A stretch of 32,312 bases of DNA from a virus: the IMG/VR virus record IMGVR_UViG_3300020471_000620, positions 1-32,312 of that record. The stretch is one strand, 5' to 3'. Position numbers and translations under genes: made by a program. Of this stretch, positions 8,846 to 19,400 are shown one piece after another; position 1 is the stretch's first letter, and every line of letters starts with the position of its first letter. The notes under the pieces are model-generated. The model saw only the letters and a list, made by a program, of their open reading frames with translations, was not told where the DNA came from and ran no database searches.

Positions 8846-10441
8846 TTAAAACTCCAGCACTATTTTAATGTCTTCCTTCTGACTAGCAGATCTTGGGATT
8901 GCAGTTCGATTATCAATGTAAATAATTTCACCCGATTTGGTATTAAATTCTGCTGATGAAATACCAGCACTAAAAGTCATACCTAATTGGTAGGTCTTAT
9001 TATTTATTGAGGTACTGACACCGTTGTAACCAGTATCAATAGATAACATTGAACCGACCACAGAAGATCCAGTAATTGTAACTCCATATCCAGCATCAGG
9101 AGTAGAAGTAAATGGAATTATCTTGTATCCAGTTTCACTAGATGCAAGACCCATTGGTTGATAATACTTCAACACTCCAGTAACTTTATCCCATGAAGCT
9201 ACATATCCTATCGCAGTCGATCCCAAACCTACTGTTTGAGTAATTTCAGAATCAACAGCATAGGTTGTCGCTGTAGTAACTCCACTCAATTTTACTGCTT
9301 TTAATCCACTAACCATGGCAGTGTCTAGTAATTCTGTACTACTACCAAATACAGTGGGATTTTTTATTAATCCAACTCTAGCAAAATCATTACCCTCTAT
9401 GATATCAGGGTTAGTTTCTAGTGTTTCAAATCTAGAATATAGTAAAGCTCTATATGCACCTAACTCTCTATAGATGTCATATCCATGTCCACCTTTAGGT
9501 GGGATAATTACGCTGAACCCTGCATTGGATGTTGTTCCTATTCCAGTATTGGTAAGGTTAGCAAGAACACCGCCAGACTCAGAGCCAGGAGCGCCTGGGA
9601 AGAACTGTATTGATCCGTGAGTGTATCCTTCTCCTCCGTCAGTAACAAATACCTCAGATACCTTTCCGAAAGAATCAACCGTAATAGTTGCTTTTCCTCC
9701 TGTTCCATCTCCCAAAATCGGAACATTAGCAAAAGATGTAGAGATCGGTTGATAGTTAGAACCTCTATTATCAACAATAACAACTTCAATTTTACCATCT
9801 ATAGCGTTAGCCTTTGTTGCAACAGTCTCGCCTTCATTTCCCCAGTTTTCGGGCACTGGTATGTATTCAATAGAGTCAAATTTAATGATTTCGGATGGTT
9901 TAATCGTATAAAGATATTTCCAAACGTAACCATCGCCACTAGTGCCAGCTGCTCTTGGCTCAAGGTCAACAAATGTGGGTTGGTCATATGAAGGCCTACC
10001 CTTGGGGTTCTCAGGGTCTGATCCATTTTGGAGACAAATGTAAACTTTCAAGTCTTCATTTACTATGTAGTAATTTGCTTCGTACAAACTACCTTGTGAA
10101 GTAATTGGTGTTAGATTGTAAATATTATAGTCATGTCGGTACATCTCATAGGTAGTACCAGCAACCCATGATACTTTTCTAACAAGTCTACGAACATCCT
10201 TGTCAGTCACTTTCTTCATAGCAATGATGGATTCTTTGATAGAATACTCCTCTTCAAATCCATCTAAAGGTGCAGGGGTGTTAGTAGGCCATGTGGCAGT
10301 ACCGCCTGCCTTTGGTTCTATGGAATTTGGTAGTCCCATGAACGCATAGTATTTGTTGACAGTAGATCCGACTCCGACAAAACTCTTTACAAAAGTCTCG
10401 GCATTTAAAATTCTAAACTGTTCGGATATTATAGCAGGCAT
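8846..10441 (-). CDS. 8: Baseplate wedge subunit gp8 homologue (531 aa)
   Basis: This is the T4 gp8 family, a dimeric wedge component that joins gp6, gp7 and gp10 in the baseplate. The key evidence is GDGYVWKYLYTIKPSEIIKF at residues 169-188 followed by EYIPVP, matching T4 gp8 GDGYVWEYLFEI and EYIVVP as remembered. Further on, GHGYDIYRELGAYRALL (about 318-334) fits the gp8 segment beginning GGHG. T4 gp8 is about 334 residues, so this protein is some 200 residues longer. Part of the excess is a beta insert at about 217-282 with two glycine-tyrosine hairpin motifs, RGSNY and DGGEGY, of the same type as in the giant neighbours. The ATG at 10439-10441 has no Shine-Dalgarno; it follows an A-rich/ACG/T-rich leader after a CTAAATA motif. 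It lies between the two giant genes, in the T4 order 6-7-8 but with two genes inserted after gp7. Confidence 0.9.
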   Translation of the reverse strand: MPAIISEQFRILNAETFVKSFVGVGSTVNKYYAFMGLPNSIEPKAGGTATWPTNTPAPLDGFEEEYSIKESIIAMKKVTDKDVRRLVRKVSWVAGTTYEMYRHDYNIYNLTPITSQGSLYEANYYIVNEDLKVYICLQNGSDPENPKGRPSYDQPTFVDLEPRAAGTSGDGYVWKYLYTIKPSEIIKFDSIEYIPVPENWGNEGETVATKANAIDGKIEVVIVDNRGSNYQPISTSFANVPILGDGTGGKATITVDSFGKVSEVFVTDGGEGYTHGSIQFFPGAPGSESGGVLANLTNTGIGTTSNAGFSVIIPPKGGHGYDIYRELGAYRALLYSRFETLETNPDIIEGNDFARVGLIKNPTVFGSSTELLDTAMVSGLKAVKLSGVTTATTYAVDSEITQTVGLGSTAIGYVASWDKVTGVLKYYQPMGLASSETGYKIIPFTSTPDAGYGVTITGSSVVGSMLSIDTGYNGVSTSINNKTYQLGMTFSAGISSAEFNTKSGEIIYIDNRTAIPRSASQKEDIKIVLEF

Positions 10442-10464
10442 TTTAAAAAAACGTTTTTTTCTTT
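10442..10464 (-). promoter_or_regulatory. A-rich/ACG/T-rich leader upstream of gp8
   Basis: Between the CTAAATA motif and the gp8 ATG, the minus strand runs AAAGAAAAAAACG, then seven T and three A. It contains the self-complementary A7-CG-T7 core and no Shine-Dalgarno. The same element, with shorter runs, precedes the 340-aa gene and, in weaker form, the 51-aa gene. It may be an initial transcribed sequence or a translation element. Confidence 0.5.
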
Positions 10465-10471
10465 TATTTAG
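10465..10471 (-). promoter_or_regulatory. Possible late promoter, CTAAATA
   Basis: CTAAATA lies three bases after the stop of the 2,995-aa gene and 24 bases before the gp8 ATG. It differs from TATAAATA only at its 5' end. Its spacing to the shared A-rich leader equals that of the perfect octamer at 20519-20526, which supports it as a real, weaker late promoter for gp8. Confidence 0.5.
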
Positions 10472-10474
10472 TGG

Positions 10475-13400
10475 TTAAGTTAATGGTTTCTTTCTGGAAA
10501 CTACAGGAGCGGTAGATAATCCAGTATTACCATTGTTTGAATTGACAAAAAATTCTTGTGGATTTCCAGAAGCACGGTTCTGATATCCAAAGATTTTACC
10601 CCAACTATATTTACCCCAGAAAGTATCAGTAGTTGCCGTAGTTGCAACTCCCACTTGAATTGTGTTGTTTCCATAAGGTGTAGGGCCTGGTTGGAAAGCA
10701 CATGTAACTGTAACCAAACCAGAGATAGCATCACCTGTTGTGATCTGTTCAACTCTGAACACACCACCAAGATAATCACCAGCAGTTACCATACCGACAG
10801 CTACATTAGAACCACTGGATGTAGTAATACCAGTTAAGGCATGACCAACAACCAATGAACTATCATAGATTGTAAAGTAGTCTCCCTGTTCCAGTCCACT
10901 AAAGTTAACTCCTAGATCGTTTAGTGAAGAATAACCATAACCTAAGTTAGTGTTGTCATTATACTGAGATTTCAATGTAAATGCTAACTGAGGAAGTCTA
11001 GCACCAGAGCCTGGCAACCATGTATTTATTCCTACAATATCACCAAAGTCTCCTTTTGCGTCTACTGATAAAACATTTTCTCTTGTAGTTTTGTCAGTTT
11101 GAACAATTACAGGAGGTGAACTACCAACATCATAACCAAATCCACCATTTGTTATTGTGACACTGGTTAGGATGCCTCCAGTAACTGATGCGGTAGCTGT
11201 TGCTCTGTTAGTAACAGGGTCAGCGTAGAATGTAGTAGTTCCAGAACCAACAGCGATAACTCTGCGACTTGCAAAATCACCAAATGGTGTATCTACAAGG
11301 TCACGAATTTGTTGTGAATGAGATACTGGTCTTTCATTCCAGTTAGCCAAATCGAATGAATAATACAATCCACCGACTGTACTGATTCCAACGTAGATAT
11401 TATCAATATACTTAATTTTAGCAAAGTCAAATGTTGCAGGGTGTTGTGTTCCAGCAGGCAACTGTTGACTCCAAGGTTGCCAGAAGTTCTTATCAGTAGA
11501 AATACCAATAGTACCACTATCACCAACAACAATGAATCTATCACCATCATAGATGATATCATTAAGATCAAAGACGGTATTACTTGTTTTATCTGCCCAA
11601 CTTGATCCATCATTTGAAGCAATAATAACACCACCATTACCTACTGCAATGTATTCTGACTGACCATAACAAACTGCATTTAGTTGTTGTATAGTTCCTG
11701 AGAACTGACTGAATGCTTCTGCTGTTGTGAGACCAACGGCAGTAAATATAGATCCAGCAGCTCCAACTGCAACCCATGTATTTCTAGTTCCTTCCCAAAT
11801 AACATCTTGGAAGTTTTCTGTATATGTACTATCAAATGTACTTATCTGGTTAATTGCTGGAATCTGTCTTTGTTCTTTTAGATCTATTGCAGTCCATGTA
11901 GACAGACTATTACCGATTGAAACTGCTCTTGCCATAGATCCATAATCACCAACAGCCATAGCGTAGACAGTAGACGTTCCACTATTACCTACACCAACAC
12001 CATTGAAAGTTACAGTTCCACCAAATCCAATTCTACCTCTCTCCCAGAATGATCCACTCTTAGTGTTCATGTAAAAACTACTTGAACCAACAGCAATTAT
12101 TGGTTCTTCTTTAGTTAATGCCTTGAATTCCACAGCAGATGTAATACCAGTAATTGCATCAAACTCCCATGCCGATATTGGATCTTTACGTTTAATTAAT
12201 GCACTTGATATAGCCACATTTGGAGAACTGAGGTTAATATAACCTGTACCACCAAATCCTATGGATAAAGCTGAGATACTGGATGATGTAGAAACAACAG
12301 ATGTAACAAGTCCAGGCAACACTTCCGTATCATCAAATATCTGAACATTTCTTTCTGACTGAACTAACTTATCAATGGCATTGAATACTGGGAAAGCATT
12401 ACTTACATAGATTACGTCATCAGTCTTACTTACATTTTTGATCAGTCTAGTTGTAGGTAGAACACGACTCTTCAAACTAGGTCTCGCTTTAGAGATTAAT
12501 ACACCAGATAAAATTTGGTCATGTCTCTGTTTTTCCCATGCAAGAGGTCTATCTGCATCTTGAGCAGTGTTGATTCCAATGCTGTTGTATGTAAATGTTT
12601 CAAGTAAATCAGAAGCAACAATCCTCTTACCAGTTCTCTTGAACTGATCTACGTCATCATTGACAAATCTATTTTCTTTTATTTGTACAGTGTCACCAGC
12701 CTTCAATGACTGTGCTGGTTCTACAGTTTCAACATCTCTCTTTGATCCTCTAAAGTAGAATACAGAACACTTAGAATTTGCTTTTGGAGCTTCACTAAAG
12801 ATAACTCTACTACCCTTGAATATGTAAGATGATTGTGGAGTCTGTAAAATATCATTGATGTAGATAAAGATATTGTTTGTAATATCCATATCGCTTCCAG
12901 GCGGTGTCTTCAAACTTAATATTTCAGTGTTACCACTTGTTGTTACAGACAAAGTAAACTTAGTACGTTTACCATTAAAGAAGGGAGCAATGTCATCAAA
13001 GAGTATGAATTGGCCAGGATAGAATCCAGAGAAAGTATCATTCTCAAGTTCTTCTATAATGAGTTGGAACTCAGTATTTACACCCACTCTTGGGTCTGTA
13101 GCAATACCAGAAACTGTTAGTCTGTCACCAACTTTATATGCGGTTCCCTCTTCTAATAAACTAAACTCTGAAATATTACCATCAACATTGATTCTGAAAT
13201 CAAGTTTAGCATTTGTTCCTATACCAGTGGTGCCCGAAATATATTCTATGTCTCTATTGAAGTATGGATCTGGTTCTGTGACATCAACAAATACTGGTTT
13301 GGTAACTTGACCACCTCTCTTGTATAGAGAGAATTCAGTTGTCAGTCCAGCATCTACTCTAAATCTTGCATTGTCAATTTTTTCTATAACATTGAAACCA

Positions 13401-16400
13401 GAGTATCCCTTCTCTATAGAAGATGCAATTCTCTTACCCTGTTGTGAAAGTCCAGCTCTTGCATAGTTGTGATCTACAGTTGAAATACCAACGTTAACAA
13501 CATATGTTTTACTGTCGATTATCTTATCTACAAAAGTTCCACCAGCAGCAAAGTCAGTTCCACTAGGAGAATTATTATTAAGTCTGGGAGCAAGAATAAC
13601 ACCTTGAATCTTACCACCAGAATTATAGAAACTAGGTGTGGTGGATGGGCCTACTTGTGTTTCGATAGTAGTGTTATTGATAACTCTAGTGATCAGTGAA
13701 CCATTGTAATATGGATCTCCTCCCTTTGGATAGAACTGTTTTGTGGCATAGTTATCTTGAGAACATGAGAATAGAATTGACTCATCTTTTAATTTAACAT
13801 TTCTACCAACACCAGCTGCGGTTGTGATTCCATGAACTGCTGGTAAGAAGGCAGTCATGATACCAATAGACTCATTATAATCTGCATGATTGATGTTATA
13901 TTCTACTCTTGTAGAAACACCGACATTAATAGTGATGTTGTTAGATGTTACAGCAGTTGGATATAGAGAGGTATTGTGGGCAGGGTCAGTCGTTCTTGGA
14001 TATGGATGTTCAGATGCATATTGATCCATAGCACAAGAGAATACAAAAGCGTTAGTTACAAGTCCAACAGCAGTTGTAGTTGTCTGTCCGTGAGCGGTGT
14101 CAGTTGTAAATGTCGCTAATCCACTATTTGCATCATATGTGGCGTTAGTTACGTTGTACTTAACTCTAGATGTAATACCAACATTCATTGTGAATGTATC
14201 AGTGGTAGTAGTGACAATACCGATTTCTATGTTGTGTATCGGATCAGTAGTTCTTGGATATGTGTGATCTGTTGCATAGTTATCCTGAGAACATCTCCAT
14301 GTGTATGAGTTCGTTGCAAGACCAACAGTATCTCTAGCAATTAACATACTATTGAGTTCTGCGTTTTCAAATGTATGTTTGTAATCGCCACCACTGATAA
14401 CAGAATCAGCAGATGCAGATACAAAGATGTGTTCAGACTGATTAGATGACTTACCTACATCCAGTGTAATAGTAGTATCTGTTGTAGCAGTAATCTTAAC
14501 AGCAGTATTATAAGCAGGGTCTGGGCCAGATATGCCACTTGCCCTTGGGTAGAAGTGATTTGTCGCATGATTATCTAAAGCACAAGTAAATTTGAATGCT
14601 CTTGTTTTGAGTCTTACAGATGTTCCTTTTTGTAATGAGTGTGATCCAATGTCTACAGTCATCAAACCAGTAAACGGATCAAAAGATCCACTTGTAGGAC
14701 TATGATAAACGAGAGGTGATGTTCCTACATTTACACTAAACTTATCAAGATCAACAGTAGTTACAGACAACCAATTTTGATCTGCTGGATCTTTTCTTCT
14801 GGGATAATCTTTGATAGTTTTTCTTTGATCCATCATACATCTGAATCTGATGGAACCTCTTGCAAACTGAACTCTATTACCAGTTACCATTCCATGATTG
14901 GGAACTGTACAAGTCATAATACCAGATCCAGCATCATAAGTTGCAAATTCTACACTCTTGGGTAAAGCACCATTGAATCCGTGAACATTAGAGAACACGG
15001 TCATGATACCTGTGCTTGCAGTGTAAGCTGCAGTAGTAATACCGTAGTTGACTATTGTAGATACACCAACGTTGATTGTTATGGTATCGGCAGATGTGGA
15101 ACCAATACCAACAGAAACATTGCCACCGATTGGATCATCAGGACGAGGATATGCGTGTTCTGTTGCGTAATTGTCTCTAGCACATGTGAATCTTATGGAG
15201 GCAGTGTTAATACCAACAGTGTCTCTTGCTTTCTTAAGACCACCAGTAGTCGCACTTTGGAACCAGTGTGCATTTACAATAGTAGATACACCAACATTTA
15301 CAGAGAATGTATTGACACCAACATGATAAATTGGTAGCCACTTATTCAAGAATGGATCAGAGTATCTTGGATATGCCTTAGTTGCAGTATATCCATCTAG
15401 ATCACATTTGAATGAAATTGATTCTAAGTCAAACTTGACATACTCACCAGCAACAAAACCATGATTGGATATGGTTGGTTCTAGTACACCAGTACTAGCA
15501 TTATACGTTGCCGTCGAAATTGTATGAGATGAGTGATCGTAATAAGAGTGTCCAGCACCTACATTCAGTACAAGTTCACCTGTACCAGCATTGTATGTGG
15601 ATGTTGATATAGAACGTTCCTGTATTGTAGAAGGCCCTACTCTTACCTCAAAAGTATTTGTGGTTGCAGAAACTATTCCCAAATTAGTATTATATGCTGG
15701 GTCTGTAGGACGAGGATAAGCATGAACAGTTGCATAATCATCTTTAGCACACTTGAAGTTCAAAGAACCAACTGCGATTTGAACCTGTTGAGAAGGCCTT
15801 TCTACAGCATTTGCAACTGATGTTTGATACCAGTATGGAGTGTAGTCTCCACCACCAGTAATGACTGCATCTGTTCCAATACCAGATAAAGTATATGGAT
15901 AGTCACCACCAGCTATAACTCCTTCTACTGCAACACCTTGATCAGGTAAGAATAGATATGTATTCGCCCCAGCAGTGGCTCCTACATTAACAACAAATTC
16001 AGTACCAGCAGCACTAACAAGAGTGACTGGTTTATTATAGTAAGGGTCTTGTGGTCTTGGATAGAAATGATTACTTTGGAAGCCATCCTGTTCACATTTG
16101 AAAGCAACAGATCCAGCCTTAAACTTAATAGATTCGCCAGCAGTAAAACCATGCAATCTATCAAGAGAAACGGTCATGATACCCGATGCTGGTGTATAAC
16201 TAGCAAATCTAATATTGTATTTGACTATTGTTGAAATACCAGCGTTGACTGTAATGGTTGTTCCAGCAACTCCTATAATTGGAACAGCAGTATTGTAAGT
16301 TGGATCTTTTGATCTTGGATAATACTTGATTGCAGTGTTTTGGTCGGCCTCACAAGTAAATCCTAATGAACTATTTCTAAACTTAATACTTTGACCAGTG

Positions 16401-19400
16401 GCAAGATCATGAGTTCCAATACTCATAGTCATAACACCCACAGAAGGTGTATAATCTGCTCCAGACACAGTATAATCTACTCTGGTAGTGATACCAGCAA
16501 ATACCTCAAAAGTGTCAGTTGTTTTGTTTGATATTGGAACCCAGTTGTTGCTTAGAGGGTCTGTAGATCTTGGGTAATATTTGGTTGATGTAAATGCATC
16601 TAATGAACATTTCCAACCAATAGAATTATCTGCAATTCTAACCATATCACCATTTGAAAATCCATGGCTAGGAACGGTGATAGTTAGAATACCGACTATC
16701 GGGTTATAATTTGCGGTTGTGATTGAATGTTGTGTAGGGCCTGTTAAACCATGACCATTAAGAGTTAGTATTAATGATCCAGTGCTAGGAGTGTAGTCAG
16801 CATCTGTAGGTGTGATTTGTGATCCACCAACTATTTGAACAGCGTTTGTATCTGCACTTACAAATTGGTGTGCATAATCACCACCAATCTTGATTGTTTT
16901 CTCATCAGAACTTACATATGTGTGTGGATAGTCACCACCAGCAAATGTGGATGTTGCGGTTGCACTGTGGAACTCATGTAAGAATGGGCCACCAGTTAGT
17001 AATGCACCTTCTTCTGCACGAAGGAATTTGTGAGGATAATCTCCACCATATATGATTGCTCCATTAACTGCCTCTTCAAATCTATGAACGTATTGATTCT
17101 TGACACGAGATATACCCACATCCATTGAAAGCCCAGTGCCAGCATATCCTGTAATTGGAATGGAAGTATCGTATGCAGTTGATCTACTTCTTGGATAGTA
17201 ATGATCTTTTGCACCATTGTCTATGGCACATGTAAATGCAAGACCAGTTAGAATAACATCTTTACCTACCTTGTAGCCATGAGGTGCGGCAGTAGTGACA
17301 GTTAGAACTCCAGTTATATTATCATATAACGCACTAGAAACGCCTAGGGCAGGGTCATAGTCGCAAGTAAATGCAATACCAGAAAGAACAACACAATCAT
17401 CTTCTGTAAGATTATGATTTTTTCTTGTGGTAACAGTTGCAATACCAGATCTCTCATCATACTCAACATGTCCAACTTGAACAGCAGGAGCACTTGTAAA
17501 TGTGACTGCAATACCTGTTGCTTGAATGAAATCATCAGTCTCTAGTCCATGACCTTCAAATTCTATAAATGAACCAATACCAGATTGTGCAGTGTGTATG
17601 CCAGTTGTTGTCATGGCAGCACCAATATTCACGGTAAAGTTCTTTGCACTTAAAATGCCAGTAACTCCGTAATATTTTTGTGAATCTGATGGAAATGTTA
17701 TATCTCCAACGTTAGTATTGAATTTAACGCCAGCTAATTTTATTACACTTGAGGTTGTTAATCCGTGAGAAGCTGCAGCATGAATAGTTGCAACACCAGA
17801 GAATGAATCGTAATCTAATTCAGATATGTTTATACTTGATCCAACCTGATCACCAAAAGCAGTGATAGTTGTAATTCCATTTGAGGGAGTTTGATCTAAG
17901 AAACTTATATCTTTTGGTATGTAGAACCCAGTTCCTCCTTCCACAATACTAAAGTTTGTAATAATACCAGCTTCCGCTCTGTTTATTACACCACCACTAA
18001 CATATTGATGTTCAAAAGTTGATATACCAATAAATGTTTCAATCGTATTTGTCGTAACTCCTAATACATCAAAACCTATGACATTTCTACCTTCCATGAT
18101 GGCAGTGTCAACACCAGCACGAACAGTTCCGCCTCCCTCATAGGATAAAGGTTGTGTGGCGATGCCTAAGTTGACTAGGACGTTAAGACTATCAATAACT
18201 TCTGTGACAGGATAGGCGTCCTCTCTGAGGGTATATGTGGATATACCATCACTTACCTGAATACCCTGAAGTAATAAACTTCTACTTTGGTTTTCCCCTA
18301 CACCAAGATAGTGTCCACCAGTTACACCAATGGTTGCAATACCTGAGATGTAATTAAATCCAAACGTGTTAATATTTCTTGCAACAGATACTGGGGTGAA
18401 TGTAAATCCAGCACCTGTAATTCTTACTCGATCATCAATTTCAAATCCATGAGAAACTGCACCTGTATTGAATGTAGCAATACCAGATATATGATTGTAA
18501 GTTGCAGTTGATATTGCAACACTAGATGTGCTAGAAACCCCTAAGAAAGCAGTAATACTTGCACCATATCCTTGAGTGGATCTTACGCTTATTTCTGGTA
18601 TTGATCTGTAACCCTGTCCTTTACCTTCTATCTGTAAAAATTCAAGACTACCAGTTGTACCTACACCAACTCTTACTGCAGCTTTGGTAGGTAAGTAATA
18701 TCCAGCTCCTGTTTGTAGTCCAACTTTACTAATTCTTCCCGCTCTTGGAACACCACTTAGGAAATTAATTTTATTTGTATCTGAATCTACTATCTCAAAA
18801 TCAAGGCCTGGTGTTTGAACAATATTATTGATTAATATAAAAGGATTATTGTTTACATCTACTCCTGTGTTGACTGAGTTGTAGAGAGCAGTTACAACAC
18901 CTGTATTTTCAGACAGTGTGAATTGAGTTCCAGCAACACCTGTAAAATCTAGTGATATATCATCTAGTATTACGTTCTTATCTTTTTCGTCAAAGGGATC
19001 TAATTTTCTTGAAAATAATCTACCAGAAAATGATGATCCTGTTTCTAATCCAACAGGGCCAGATTTTCCATAAGGTGCGTCTGTGAAAAATATATTATCT
19101 TTGACAATGTTATAATCACCAGCAAAAACAGAATATGCAATACCAGCCGCATGACCAGCCTTTTGTGTACCAAAAGCACCTCTCTCTACAGCAATTTCAG
19201 AAGATGAAGATGTACTAAAAACTGGATAGTAACCCAATCCAGATTTGAAGATTATAACTTCCGATATAGTTCCAACACCACTAATTACAGGAAAAAATAC
19301 TCCCTCCGTTGTTGGATCGGATGTTCCTTCAATTACAATTTTAGGTGGATCTGTTTTTGCATAACCTGACCCTCCATTTAGAACTTCTACAGAACTAACT

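Noticed and set aside
9001-9008. AATAAATA on the minus strand inside gp8
   Set aside because: It matches NATAAATA but lies within coding sequence far from any gene start and lacks the shared leader. AT-rich coding sequence gives such strings by chance.
9617-9991. Plus-strand open frame of 124 codons inside gp8
   Set aside because: It is antisense to conserved gp8 sequence including the GDGYVW region, and the product is serine/asparagine-rich without any domain.
11023-11030. AATAAATA on the minus strand inside the 2,995-aa gene
   Set aside because: It is internal to coding sequence, about 580 bases before the next gene, with no leader element.
14981-15337. Plus-strand open frame of 118 codons inside the repeat array
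   Set aside because: It is a shadow of repeat units; its Cys/Thr-rich composition reflects the opposite-strand codons of the repeated protein.
13724-17230. Possible CRISPR-like array because of regular spacing
   Set aside because: The periodicity is in an open reading frame, the DNA copies differ at synonymous positions, and units are 220-350 bases; this is a protein repeat.
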